Source of the DNA: Variovorax sp. J22G73
Lineage (GTDB): Bacteria; Pseudomonadota; Gammaproteobacteria; Burkholderiales; Burkholderiaceae_C
NCBI RefSeq assembly: GCF_030317035.1
Contig: NZ_JASZYK010000001.1
Location: 248,001 to 312,000, forward strand
Reading direction: 5' to 3'
DNA length: 64,000 nucleotides
Of this stretch, positions 9,263 to 18,786 are shown in pieces. The position numbers and the translations under genes were made by a program. Below the pieces are notes generated by a model. The model worked only from the letters and a program-made list of their open reading frames with translations. It did not search any database and had not been told where the DNA came from. The stretch's first letter is position 1; every line of letters begins with the position of its first letter.

Positions 9263-10630
9263 ATGACTTCCAAGACCACCATCCCCGGCGGCGCGCAGCC
9301 GGCACCGGCGCGCTTCCCGCCCACCGAGTCCATCCAGTCCGCCCCTCGCACCCTCGGCTCCAGCGACTACAAGACCCTGGCCCTGTCCGCCCTGGGCGGC
9401 ACGCTGGAGTTCTACGACTTCGTCATCTACGTGTTCTTCGCCACGGTGCTGGGCGCGCTGTTCTTCCCGGTGGACATGCCCGACTGGCTGCGCCAGCTGC
9501 AGACCTTCGGCATCTTCGCGGCCGGCTACCTGGCGCGGCCGGTGGGCGGCATCGTCATCGCGCACTTCGGCGACGTGCTCGGGCGCAAGCGCATGTTCAC
9601 GCTGTCGATCTTCCTGATGGCCGCGCCCACGCTCGTCATCGGCCTGCTGCCGACCTACGCCAGCATCGGCGTCGCGGCGCCGCTGCTGCTGCTCGCCATG
9701 CGCGTGCTGCAGGGCGCGGCCATCGGCGGCGAAATGCCCGGCGCGTGGGTGTTCGTGGGCGAGCACGTGCCCGAGAAGCGCTACGGCTTCGGCATCGGCA
9801 TGCTCACCTCGGGCATCACGGGCGGCATCCTGCTGGGCTCGCTGGTTGCCGTGGCCATCAACCGCCACTACTCGAGCGAGCAGGTGAGCGACTTCGCCTG
9901 GCGCATTCCCTTCGTGCTGGGTGGCGTGTTCGGGCTGGTGTCGGTGTACCTGCGCCGGTTTCTGCACGAGACGCCGGTGTTCAAGGAGCTGGCCGGCCGC
10001 AAGACGGTGGCGCGCGAGCTGCCGTTGCGCACCGTGCTGCGCGAGCACCGCCTGGCGTGCGTTTACGTCGCGCTGCTGACCTGGGTGCTGTCGGCTGCCA
10101 TCGTGGTGGTGGTGCTGTACACGCCCACCTACCTGCAGAAGGTGCACCACATTCCGGCCGCGCTGGCGCTGGAGGCCAACGCGCTGGCCACGCTCACCCT
10201 CACGCTGGGCTGCATGCTGGCCGGCTGGGCCAGCGACCGCGTCGGCTCGCGCACCGTGATGCTGGTCGGCTGGGGCGGACTCTTTGCCACGGCATACATG
10301 TTCTACAGCGGGCTGCCCGGCACGCCGGCCACGCTGTTCTGGCACTACGGGCTGGTGGGCCTGTTCGTGGGCACCATCGCCACCGTGCCGATTGCCGGGG
10401 TGCGGGCGTTTCCGGCGCCGGTGCGCTTCTCGGGGCTTTCGTTTGCCTACAACATGTCTTACGCGGTGTTCGGCGGGCTCACCCCGGTGATCCTCACGCT
10501 CTGGCTGCAGCACGACCCCATGGCGCCCGCGCATTACGTGGCGGTGCTGGCGGGACTGGGCTTTGTGCTGGCCTTCCTGCCGCTGGCCGCGCGCGGCCAT
10601 GCGATGCGCGACGGCGCGGCCAAGGCCTGA
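9263..10630 (+). CDS. Major facilitator superfamily transporter, metabolite:H+ symporter (MHS) family
   Basis: The product is 455 residues with about 12 hydrophobic segments after a soluble N-terminal tail of 30 residues. MHS hallmarks are LGGTLEFYDFVIYVFFA in helix 1, GDVLGRKRMFTLSIF as the loop 2-3 MFS motif, and RVLQGAAIGGEMPGAWVFVGEH. The family (ProP, ShiA, CitA and others) imports organic acids or osmolytes with protons across the inner membrane. The ATG at 9263 follows a low-complexity stretch; an upstream in-frame extension has no start support. Substrate cannot be predicted from sequence alone. Confidence 0.9.
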   Translation: MTSKTTIPGGAQPAPARFPPTESIQSAPRTLGSSDYKTLALSALGGTLEFYDFVIYVFFATVLGALFFPVDMPDWLRQLQTFGIFAAGYLARPVGGIVIAHFGDVLGRKRMFTLSIFLMAAPTLVIGLLPTYASIGVAAPLLLLAMRVLQGAAIGGEMPGAWVFVGEHVPEKRYGFGIGMLTSGITGGILLGSLVAVAINRHYSSEQVSDFAWRIPFVLGGVFGLVSVYLRRFLHETPVFKELAGRKTVARELPLRTVLREHRLACVYVALLTWVLSAAIVVVVLYTPTYLQKVHHIPAALALEANALATLTLTLGCMLAGWASDRVGSRTVMLVGWGGLFATAYMFYSGLPGTPATLFWHYGLVGLFVGTIATVPIAGVRAFPAPVRFSGLSFAYNMSYAVFGGLTPVILTLWLQHDPMAPAHYVAVLAGLGFVLAFLPLAARGHAMRDGAAKA

Positions 10631-10676
10631 AGCGCAGAGCGGTACAGCGGTAGGCGGCAAGGCGCAAGGCCAGCGC

Positions 10677-10682
10677 GACAAT
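10677..10682 (+). promoter_or_regulatory. -10-like GACAAT box 6 nt before the Nif3-like gene
   Basis: GACAAT is followed after 6 nt by the ATG at 10689. This is the third occurrence of this layout in the window and suggests a leaderless transcript. No -35 element is obvious. Confidence 0.3.
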
Positions 10683-10688
10683 GTCGGC

Positions 10689-11462
10689 ATGACCACCACC
10701 CGCCACGAACTGCTCCAGGCATTCGACCAGCTGCTGGCCCCCGGCCGCTTCAAGGACTACGGACCCAACGGCCTGCAGGTCGAGGGCCGCGCCACCGTCC
10801 GCAAGATCGTGTCGGGCGTGACCGCCAGCCGCGCGCTGATCGAGGCCGCCATCCACGCCGAGGCCGATGCCCTCTTCGTTCACCACGGCCTGTTCTGGCG
10901 CGGCCAGGACGGCCGCGTCACCGGCTGGATGAAGCAGCGCCTGGGCCTGCTGCTCGGCGCCGACCTGAACCTGTTCGCCTACCACCTGCCGCTGGACGCG
11001 CACCCTGAACTCGGCAACAACGCACAGCTCGGCCTGCAGCTGGGGCTCGTCGCCCACGCGGGCCCGGCCGGCCGCTTCGGCGAGCAGGAGCTGGGCTTTT
11101 TGGGCGCGCAGGCGAACGGCGAGGCTTTTGCCGATGCGCAGGCGCTGGCCAGCCACGCCGAAGCGGTGCTCCGCAGGCCGGTGACGCTGGTTGACGCGGC
11201 GCGTCGCCCCGTGAGAAACATCGCCTGGTGCACCGGCGGCGCGCAGGGCTACTTCGAGGCCGCCATCGCCGCCGGCGCCGACGCCTTCATCACCGGCGAA
11301 ATTTCCGAGCCGCAGGCCCACTACGCGCGCGAGATGGGCGTGGCCTACCTGGCTTGCGGGCATCACGCCACCGAGCGCTACGGCGCGCAGGCCGTGGCCG
11401 GGCAGGTGGCGGCGCAGCTCGGGCTGGTGCACGAATTCATCGACATCGACAACCCCGCATGA
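10689..11462 (+). CDS. Nif3-like dinuclear metal-center protein (YbgI family)
   Basis: The product is 257 residues starting MTTTRHELLQAFDQLLAPGRF. Family landmarks are DYGPNGLQVEG, the metal-ligand motif LFVHHGLFW, LNLFAYHLPLDAHPELGNN, DAFITGEISE and LACGHHATE. Nif3/YbgI proteins form toroidal hexamers with a dinuclear metal site. Their biochemical role is unsettled; GTP cyclohydrolase-type names in databases are not well supported. The stop overlaps the pdxA start by 4 bp (ATGA), so the pair is coupled. Confidence 0.9.
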   Translation: MTTTRHELLQAFDQLLAPGRFKDYGPNGLQVEGRATVRKIVSGVTASRALIEAAIHAEADALFVHHGLFWRGQDGRVTGWMKQRLGLLLGADLNLFAYHLPLDAHPELGNNAQLGLQLGLVAHAGPAGRFGEQELGFLGAQANGEAFADAQALASHAEAVLRRPVTLVDAARRPVRNIAWCTGGAQGYFEAAIAAGADAFITGEISEPQAHYAREMGVAYLACGHHATERYGAQAVAGQVAAQLGLVHEFIDIDNPA

Positions 11463-12499
11463 CCGAAGCCATTGCCATCACATTGGGCGACCCCGCGGGC
11501 ATCGGCCCCGAGATCATCGCCAAGGCCTTCCGCGACGCGCCCGATGCCACGCGCGGCGCCTTCGTCGCGGGCGATGTCGCCACCATGCGCCAGGCCTCGC
11601 AGGCGCTGGCCGCGCCGGGGCAACCGGGCTGGCCGGTGCTGCAGATCGGCTCGGCGGCCGAGGCCGCCACCGTGCCGGCGCGCTGCATTCCCGTGCTGCA
11701 GGTGATTGCGCCGCCGTCGCACATCGCGCTGGGCCAGGTCAGCGCCGAGGCCGGCCGCGTGGCGGGCGAGTGCGTGGTGTGGGCGGCGCGCGCGGCGTTG
11801 CGCGGCGAGATCGGCGCCATCGTCACCGCGCCGCTGCACAAGGAGGCGCTGTCCGCCGCCGGCTTTCCGTACCCCGGCCACACCGAGCTGCTGCAGGCCG
11901 AGGCCGCCGCCCACCTGGGCCGCGACGTGGCCGACGTGCCGGTGCGCATGATGCTGGCCAACGACGAGCTGCGCACCGTGCTCGTCAGCATCCACATGTC
12001 GCTGCGCCACGCCATCGAGGCCGTGCGCTTCGAGGGCGTGCTCCAGACCCTGCGCATCACCCACCGCGCGCTCACCCAGGCGCTGGGCCGCGTGCCGCGC
12101 ATCGGCGTGGCGGGGCTGAACCCGCATGCGGGGGAGGGGGGCCTCTTCGGTTTGGAAGAGCGCGAGATCATCGCGCCGGCCATCGAGGCCGCGCGCGCCG
12201 AGGGCATCGACGTCAGCGGGCCCTACGCGCCCGACACCGTCTTCATGCGCGCGCGCGCCAAGCAGGGCGTGGCGTCCAGCGGCGAGTTCGACGTGGTGGT
12301 GGCCATGTACCACGACCAGGGGCTGATCCCGGTCAAGTACCTGGGCGTGGAAAAGGGCGTGAACGTCACGCTGGGGCTGCCGCTGGTGCGCACCAGCCCC
12401 GACCATGGCACCGCGTTCGACATCGTGGGAACGGGGCGGGCCGATGCGTCCAGCCTCGTGGAGGCGCTGCGCATGGCCCGGGTGCTCAAGGGCGGTTGA
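11459..12499 (+). CDS. pdxA: 4-hydroxythreonine-4-phosphate dehydrogenase
   Basis: The product is 346 residues from the ATG at 11459 (MTEAIAITLGDPAGIGPEII). PdxA signatures are LGDPAGIGPEI, the substrate/metal motif VTAPLHKEAL, PYPGHTELL, LNPHAGEGGLFG and YHDQGLIPVKYL. It oxidises 4-phosphohydroxy-L-threonine in the DXP-dependent pyridoxal phosphate pathway. It overlaps the Nif3-like gene by 4 bp. Length and all metal-binding histidines look intact. Confidence 0.96.
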   Translation: MTEAIAITLGDPAGIGPEIIAKAFRDAPDATRGAFVAGDVATMRQASQALAAPGQPGWPVLQIGSAAEAATVPARCIPVLQVIAPPSHIALGQVSAEAGRVAGECVVWAARAALRGEIGAIVTAPLHKEALSAAGFPYPGHTELLQAEAAAHLGRDVADVPVRMMLANDELRTVLVSIHMSLRHAIEAVRFEGVLQTLRITHRALTQALGRVPRIGVAGLNPHAGEGGLFGLEEREIIAPAIEAARAEGIDVSGPYAPDTVFMRARAKQGVASSGEFDVVVAMYHDQGLIPVKYLGVEKGVNVTLGLPLVRTSPDHGTAFDIVGTGRADASSLVEALRMARVLKGG

Positions 12500-12511
12500 A
12501 CTGTCGCTGGA

Positions 12512-12531
12512 GGGCGCCCGAACGAGCGCCC
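12512..12531. terminator. Hairpin between convergent pdxA and mscL
   Basis: GGGCGC (12512-12517) and GCGCCC (12526-12531) form a 6-bp stem with an 8-nt loop between the two convergent stops. It lacks a strong T-run on either strand, so terminator function is tentative. Confidence 0.35.
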
Positions 12532-12544
12532 CGGAAACTCAGAC

Positions 12545-12979
12545 TCAGACGCGCTGCTTCAGGCTGTCGCGAATCTCGCGCAGCAGCACCACGTCTTCCG
12601 GCGTGGCGGGGGCGGCGGCGGGCGCCGGCTCGTCCTTGCGCTTCAGGCGGTTGATCTGCTTGACCATCATGAAGATGATGAAAGCCAGGATCACGAAGTT
12701 GACCGCGATGGTGATGAAGTTGCCATACGCCAGCACCGGCACCCCGGCCTTCTTCAGGTCGGCCAGCGTGTTCGCCACGCCGGGTGGCGCCGTGCCCAGC
12801 ACCACGTAGAGGTTCGAGAAGTCGAGCCTGCCGAACACCAGGCCGACCACCGGCATGATGATGTCGGCCACGAGCGAGTCGACGATCTTGCCGAACGCCG
12901 CGCCAATGATCACGCCCACCGCGAGGTCGATCACATTGCCCTTGACGGCAAATTCCTTGAATTCACTGAGGATGCTCAT
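12545..12979 (-). CDS. mscL: Large-conductance mechanosensitive channel
   Basis: The product is 144 residues starting [20 protein letters not shown], the conserved MscL N-terminal helix and first membrane span ([18 protein letters not shown]). The second span is [20 protein letters not shown], followed by the charged RLKRK bundle and a C-terminal helix (LLREIRDSL). It opens under membrane tension to release solutes during hypo-osmotic shock. Homopentamer in the inner membrane. Monocistronic, convergent with pdxA. Confidence 0.97.
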   Translation of the reverse strand: MSILSEFKEFAVKGNVIDLAVGVIIGAAFGKIVDSLVADIIMPVVGLVFGRLDFSNLYVVLGTAPPGVANTLADLKKAGVPVLAYGNFITIAVNFVILAFIIFMMVKQINRLKRKDEPAPAAAPATPEDVVLLREIRDSLKQRV

Positions 12980-13511
12980 GATTCGAACGGCTGCTTGAGC
13001 GCCGGTGGTTGTAGGAGCGGCAAGTATGCCTGCGGATCGCGTGCGCGAAATGCGCGGCGGCCACCCTAGCCAAGCGTCCGGGCCACTGCGCTCGCGATTG
13101 CCGCCTGCAACACATTCAGCCCGGTTTTGTCCATTTCCGTAACCAGTTCCGGTGGTTTTGGTTACAGAGAGATACCTACAGCAACCGTTACCTCAGAGAA
13201 ACGCTTGTGCGCTGGTAGGATCACGCCCCGGCAAGTTACAAAAGTTGACTTCTGACGGCTTCCTCGCACCGGGGTTGTCTTCACCGGGAGTTTCAGCGCT
13301 GGCGGTGCCCTTCGGACCAGCTTTTCTCCCATCGAGACGCAGGCCAAGTGTCTCTTTGGCACAAGAGAAAAGTACGGTTTTCTTACAAAAACGACGGGCA
13401 TCGCGGTAACCACAATTGTGTGAAAAAGAATTGCGCCGCAACAAATGCGAGGAGGCATTTGTTGGCTGCGCAATTTTTGCTAATGAATAACGAATTTCCT
13501 GGGGATCAGAA
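12980..13511 (+). promoter_or_regulatory. Long upstream control region of the polysaccharide locus
   Basis: This 532-bp gene-free stretch precedes wza and probably contains the main promoter of the cluster. It holds a 7-bp-arm inverted repeat, GTAACCA (13139-13145) / TGGTTAC (13159-13165), and a further GTAACCA at 13406-13412, which could be operator sites for one regulator. A strong hairpin lies at 13429-13478. I could not place a confident -35/-10 pair, and no JUMPStart/ops motif was found by eye. Confidence 0.5.
13429..13478 (+). terminator. Strong leader hairpin with T-run just before wza
   Basis: AATTGCGC (13429-13436) pairs with GCGCAATT (13468-13475), and CAACAAATGC (13439-13448) pairs perfectly with GCATTTGTTG (13455-13464). 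A small internal loop separates the two stems, and TTTTT overlaps the end of the structure. The apical loop is GAGGAG. The form is that of an intrinsic terminator or attenuator inside the leader, 34 nt before the wza start. Confidence 0.6.
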
Positions 13512-13515
13512 TTGA
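13462..13515 (+). CDS. Possible 17-residue leader peptide coupled to wza
   Basis: AGGAGG at 13450-13455 is spaced 6 nt from a TTG at 13462, opening a short frame (MAAQFLLMNNEFPGDQN) whose TGA at 13513-13515 overlaps the wza TTG start. An internal ATG at 13483 is an alternative start. The Shine-Dalgarno sequence sits in the apical loop of the leader hairpin. This may be translated and couple to wza, but it is short and unsupported by homology. Confidence 0.22.
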   Translation: MAAQFLLMNNEFPGDQN

Positions 13516-14669
13516 GAAGAAATGCGAACGTCCTGAAGTGGACTTCGGCACTCGCTTGTGCCGCGGTGCTTCAAGGTTGCGCGATCGTGCCCGGTATGGG
13601 CAACGTGGAGCCCTACGACGGCGGTGAGCTGGCGACCCAGTTCCGCTACCTGCCCGACGAGGCGCCCGAAGGCCAGGTCACCCCCATTTCGCTCGCGCTC
13701 GTGCGCACGCTGGCCCAGGCCGCGCCGAAGGGCGTGCCGCCCGAGGTGCAAGCCCTGTTCGGCAAGGGCGATCGCTACACCATCGGGCCGGGCGACGTGG
13801 TGGGCGTCATCGTCTATGACCACCCCGAGCTGTTGCCCAATGCGGGCGCCGTCATTTCGCAAGCCGCCGACCCGACGGGCGTGCAGGTGGCACCCGGCTT
13901 CATCGTCGACGCCGACGGCGAAGTCGCCTTTCCGTACATCGGCCGCGTGCGTGTCGGTGGGCTGAGCGAAGGCGATGCTTCCGACCTCATCGGCAAGCTG
14001 CTCACGCCGCACATTCGCGACCCGCAGGTCACCGTGCGCATCCAGTCGTTCCGTAGCCGCCGCGCGTATGTCGAAGGCGAAGTGCGCACCCCCGGCTCGC
14101 AGATCTTCACCGACGTGCCGATGACGCTGAACGAAGCCATCAACCGGGCCGGCGGCATCACCGCCGCGGGCAACCGCTCGGCCATCACGCTCATTCGCAA
14201 CGGCCAGTCGATTGCCATCGACATGACCCGGCTGCGCGAGGCCGGCTACGACGGCAACAGCATTCCGCTGAAAAACGGCGACACCGTGCGCGTGGCGAAT
14301 CGCGAAGACGCCAAGGTCTTCCTCATGGGCGAAGTCGTCGCCCCGCTGGCACTGCCCATGCGCAGCAACGGCCGCCTCAGCCTGAGCGAAGCGCTGGGCG
14401 AAGCCGGCGGCACCTTGAACTCCACCGCCAACGCCGGCCAGATCTACGTGATTCGCCAAGGCGCGACAGGCGCGCCCGCCATCTTCAACCTGAATGCGCG
14501 AAACCCAGCGGCCTTGGCCATTGCGAGCCAGTTCCGGCTGCAGTCGCAGGACGTGGTCTACATCGACCCCGTGCCTCTCGTGAAGTGGAACCGCGTGGTC
14601 AGCTTGATATTGCCGTCGGCGACGGTGGCCAATGCCGCGAGCGAGATTTACGTCAGGCACGCCAACTGA
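13512..14669 (+). CDS. wza: Wza-type outer-membrane polysaccharide export lipoprotein
   Basis: The product is 385 residues from a TTG start with GGGGA 6 nt upstream. A lipoprotein signal ends in LQGC (about residue 23). The Poly_export domain starts at YTIGPGDVVGVIVYDHPEL, with repeated SLBB domains: RAYVEGEVRTPG..., then VFLMGEVVAPL.... Near the C-terminus is VVYIDPVPLVKWNRVVSLILP, the amphipathic helix that forms the outer-membrane barrel in Wza. The product should export the capsule/EPS polymer with Wzc. It is the first gene of the cluster, far from wzb-wzc at the other end. Confidence 0.93.
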   Translation: MRRNANVLKWTSALACAAVLQGCAIVPGMGNVEPYDGGELATQFRYLPDEAPEGQVTPISLALVRTLAQAAPKGVPPEVQALFGKGDRYTIGPGDVVGVIVYDHPELLPNAGAVISQAADPTGVQVAPGFIVDADGEVAFPYIGRVRVGGLSEGDASDLIGKLLTPHIRDPQVTVRIQSFRSRRAYVEGEVRTPGSQIFTDVPMTLNEAINRAGGITAAGNRSAITLIRNGQSIAIDMTRLREAGYDGNSIPLKNGDTVRVANREDAKVFLMGEVVAPLALPMRSNGRLSLSEALGEAGGTLNSTANAGQIYVIRQGATGAPAIFNLNARNPAALAIASQFRLQSQDVVYIDPVPLVKWNRVVSLILPSATVANAASEIYVRHAN

Positions 14670-14815
14670 AGCTCCCGCAGCCCATTCCTTCCATTCCTTG
14701 CATGAAGCGGCGCGAGAAGTGGAGGGGCGTTTGAAGGCGACGGTTCAGGTGCGATAGGGCGACGGCTTCCATCGAGAGGGCGCTGTCGGAAGTTTTTGTT
14801 TCCAGTGTTCTCATC

Positions 14816-16117
14816 ATGCAAGCCATCCATCCAGATCAACCCATTGCAATCATCGGCCTGGGCTACGTGGGCCTTCCTCTTGCGGTGGAGTTCGGCAAGA
14901 AGCGCTCGGTGGTCGGTTTCGACATCAACGCCAAGCGCATCGCCGAACTGCAGGGCGGACACGACCACACCCTGGAAACCACGCCGGAGGAACTGAAGGC
15001 CGCCGCGCAGCTGGCCTTCACCTCGCACATCGATGACCTGCGCGACTGCGCCGTCTTCATCGTGACCGTGCCCACGCCCATCGACAACGCCAACCGCCCC
15101 GACCTGACGCCCCTGGTGAAGGCCAGCGAAACCGTCGGCAAGGTGATGCGCCAGGGCGCCATCGTGATCTTCGAGTCGACCGTGTACCCCGGCGCCACCG
15201 AAGAAGTCTGCGTGCCCGTGCTGGAAAAGTTCAGCGGCAAGAAGTTCAACGTCGACTTCTTCTGTGGGTACAGCCCGGAGCGCATCAACCCGGGCGACAA
15301 GGTCAACACGCTCACCAAGATCAAGAAGATCACCAGCGGCAGCACCCCCGAGGTGGCCGACACGGTCGATGCGCTCTACAACCAGATCATCACTGCCGGT
15401 ACGCACAAGGCCGCGAGCATCAAGGTGGCCGAGGCCGCCAAGGTGATCGAGAACACGCAGCGCGACCTGAACATCGCACTGGTCAACGAGCTCTCGGTGA
15501 TCTTCGAGCGCCTGGGCATCGACACGCTCGACGTGCTCGAGGCGGCCGGCAGCAAATGGAACTTCCTGCCCTTCCGCCCAGGCCTGGTGGGCGGGCACTG
15601 CATTGGCGTGGACCCGTACTACCTGACGCACAAGGCGGAGCAGGTCGGCTACCACCCGCAGGTGATCCTGGCTGGGCGGCGCATCAACGACAACATGGCG
15701 CGCTACGTGGCGCGCAACACCATCAAGCTGATGCTGAAGAATGGCATGGACGTGCCGCGTTGCCGCATCGGCATTCTGGGCATCACCTTCAAGGAGAACT
15801 GCCCCGACATCCGCAACAGCAAGATCGTGGACATGGTGCGCGAGTTCGAGGCATGGGGCGCATCCGTGGAAGTGGTGGACCCTTGGGCTGAAGCCGAAGA
15901 GGTGGCGCACGAGTACGGCATTCGGCTGGGCCGGGTCGATGCGCAGCACCCTGTCGACGCGCTCGTCGTTGCCGTGGGCCACAACGAGTACCGAGCCGCG
16001 ACCATTGCCGAATTGCGCGCCCTGTGCCGTGGCGAGCAGCCCGTGCTGGTCGACGTCAAGAGCCTGTTCAGCCCGAAAGAGGCCCGCGACAGCGGCTTCT
16101 CCGTGTTCCGCCTGTAA
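14816..16117 (+). CDS. wbpA: UDP-N-acetyl-D-glucosamine 6-dehydrogenase (WbpA/TviB type)
   Basis: The product is 433 residues. The NAD-binding Rossmann motif is IAIIGLGYVGLPLAVEFGKK. The active-site cysteine region is VGGHCIGVDPYYLTHKAEQV, and a UDP-sugar dehydrogenase C-terminal domain begins near ILGITFKENCPDIRNSK. The TviB/WbpA subgroup oxidises UDP-GlcNAc at C6 to UDP-GlcNAcA. The next genes encode WbpB, WbpD and WbpE homologues, which strongly supports this substrate over UDP-glucose. It lies 146 bp after wza. Confidence 0.92.
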   Translation: MQAIHPDQPIAIIGLGYVGLPLAVEFGKKRSVVGFDINAKRIAELQGGHDHTLETTPEELKAAAQLAFTSHIDDLRDCAVFIVTVPTPIDNANRPDLTPLVKASETVGKVMRQGAIVIFESTVYPGATEEVCVPVLEKFSGKKFNVDFFCGYSPERINPGDKVNTLTKIKKITSGSTPEVADTVDALYNQIITAGTHKAASIKVAEAAKVIENTQRDLNIALVNELSVIFERLGIDTLDVLEAAGSKWNFLPFRPGLVGGHCIGVDPYYLTHKAEQVGYHPQVILAGRRINDNMARYVARNTIKLMLKNGMDVPRCRIGILGITFKENCPDIRNSKIVDMVREFEAWGASVEVVDPWAEAEEVAHEYGIRLGRVDAQHPVDALVVAVGHNEYRAATIAELRALCRGEQPVLVDVKSLFSPKEARDSGFSVFRL

Positions 16118-17089
<972 letters not shown>

Positions 17090-17106
17090 AGCACCGGGAG
17101 CTCGGC

Positions 17107-17697
17107 ATGGCATACAAAGCCCACCCCACTGCGATCATCGATGACGGGGCCCGCATCGGCGATGGCACGCGCATCTGGCATTGGGTGCACGTCAGCGCCC
17201 AGGCTTCGATAGGCGAGGGTTGCTCGCTGGGCCAGAACGTCTACGTCGGCAACGACGTGACGATCGGCAACAACGTCAAGATCCAGAACAACGTCAGCGT
17301 GTACGACGCGGTAACGCTGGAAGACGACGTGTTCTGCGGGCCGAGCATGGTCTTCACCAACGTCTACAACCCTCGCTCGGCCGTCACGCGCAAGGACGAA
17401 TACCGCCGCACGCTCGTGAAGCGCGGCGCCACGTTGGGCGCCAACTGCACCATCGTGTGCGGCAACACCGTGGGCGAATACGCGTTCGTGGGTGCCGGCG
17501 CCGTGATCAACAAGAACGTGCCGGCCTATGCGCTCATGGTCGGCGTGCCCGCCAGGCAGATCGGCTGGATGAGCGAGTTCGGCGAGCAACTCGCCTTGCC
17601 ATTGCAAGGCACGGCCGAAGCCGTGTGCGCACAAACCGGCGCGCGCTATGTACTCGACGGCAATGTCGTGACCAAGTTGGAAGCCCAGAAGCAATGA
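17107..17697 (+). CDS. wbpD: UDP-2-acetamido-3-amino-glucuronate N-acetyltransferase (WbpD)
   Basis: The product is 196 residues of left-handed beta-helix hexapeptide repeats ([52 protein letters not shown]). IWHWVHV carries the catalytic histidine of WbpD/WlbB. It acetylates the 3-amino group with acetyl-CoA to give UDP-GlcNAc3NAcA. The last 4 bp overlap wbpE. The C-terminal 40 residues leave the repeat and are probably for trimer packing. Confidence 0.92.
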   Translation: MAYKAHPTAIIDDGARIGDGTRIWHWVHVSAQASIGEGCSLGQNVYVGNDVTIGNNVKIQNNVSVYDAVTLEDDVFCGPSMVFTNVYNPRSAVTRKDEYRRTLVKRGATLGANCTIVCGNTVGEYAFVGAGAVINKNVPAYALMVGVPARQIGWMSEFGEQLALPLQGTAEAVCAQTGARYVLDGNVVTKLEAQKQ

Positions 17698-18773
17698 TCG
17701 AATTCATCGACCTCAAGACCCAGCAAGCGCGCATCAAGGACCAGATCGACGCGGCCATTCAGCGCGTGCTGGCGCACGGTCAATACATCCTTGGTCCTGA
17801 AGTGGCCGAACTGGAAGAAAAGCTGGCCGCCTATACAGGTGCGAAGCATTGCATCACCGTGGCCAATGGCACCGATGCATTGCAGATCGCGCAAATGGCG
17901 CTGGGCATCGGGCCGGGCGATGAAGTGATCACACCTGGTTTTACGTACATCGCGACTGCCGAGACGGTGGCGTTGCTGGGCGCCAAGCCGGTGTATGTGG
18001 ACATCGACGCACGCACCTACAACCTTGACCCGGCACTGCTGGAAGCTGCCATCACGCCGCGGACCAAAGCGATCGTTCCGGTGAGCTTGTACGGGCAGTG
18101 CGCGGATTTTGACGCCATCAACGCAATTGCCGCGCGTCACGGAATTCCGGTAATCGAAGATGCGGCGCAAAGCTTTGGCGCTACCTATAAGGGGCGCAAG
18201 AGTTGCAACCTCAGCACCATCGCATGTGCGAGCTTCTTTCCTAGCAAGCCGTTGGGTTGCTACGGAGACGGTGGCGCGATCTTTACCAATGACGATGAAT
18301 TGGCGAAGGTGATGCGGCAGATTGCTCGGCATGGGCAGGATCGGCGGTATCACCATGTTCGAGTAGGGGTGAATAGCAGATTGGATACCTTGCAAGCGGC
18401 TGTTTTGTTAGCCAAGCTTGATATTTTCGATGAAGAAATCGCAAGCCGACAGCGTGTTGCCGACGACTATCGTCGTGTGCTGAAGAATGCTGGCACTACC
18501 AAATTTCCCATCATCGAGTCTTATAACCAAAGCGTCTGGGCGCAATATACCGTGCGCGTTGACGACCGAGATGCGTTACAGGCAAGGATGAGGCTTGCCG
18601 GAATTCCAACGGTTGTTCACTATCCAATTCCCTTGAATCAGCAGCCTGCAGTAGCGGATGATCAGGTCAGTTTACCTATCGGCAATGCGGCAGCCCGAGA
18701 GGTTTTAAGCCTCCCAATGCATCCGTACATGACACTGTCTCACACTTTAGAAGTTGTCCGCGCGTTTGCATAA
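17694..18773 (+). CDS. wbpE: UDP-3-keto-GlcNAcA aminotransferase (WbpE, DegT/DnrJ/EryC1 family)
   Basis: The product is 359 residues from the ATG at 17694. PLP-enzyme landmarks are [46 protein letters not shown] and [17 protein letters not shown], with the Schiff-base lysine in SKPLG. It transfers an amino group to the 3-keto sugar made by WbpB. Its first half is GC-rich like wbpABD, but from about 18.1-18.45 kb onward the third positions become AT-rich, suggesting a recombination boundary inside the gene. Confidence 0.93.
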   Translation: MIEFIDLKTQQARIKDQIDAAIQRVLAHGQYILGPEVAELEEKLAAYTGAKHCITVANGTDALQIAQMALGIGPGDEVITPGFTYIATAETVALLGAKPVYVDIDARTYNLDPALLEAAITPRTKAIVPVSLYGQCADFDAINAIAARHGIPVIEDAAQSFGATYKGRKSCNLSTIACASFFPSKPLGCYGDGGAIFTNDDELAKVMRQIARHGQDRRYHHVRVGVNSRLDTLQAAVLLAKLDIFDEEIASRQRVADDYRRVLKNAGTTKFPIIESYNQSVWAQYTVRVDDRDALQARMRLAGIPTVVHYPIPLNQQPAVADDQVSLPIGNAAAREVLSLPMHPYMTLSHTLEVVRAFA

Positions 18774-18786
18774 GTTCGACCGGCTG

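Noticed and set aside
13356..13361. Sigma54-type -24 box (TTGGCAC) before wza
   Set aside because: The required -12 TTGC element at the correct spacing is missing.
12980..13511. JUMPStart/ops element (RfaH-type) upstream of wza
   Set aside because: No GGCGGTAG core was found by eye in the region.
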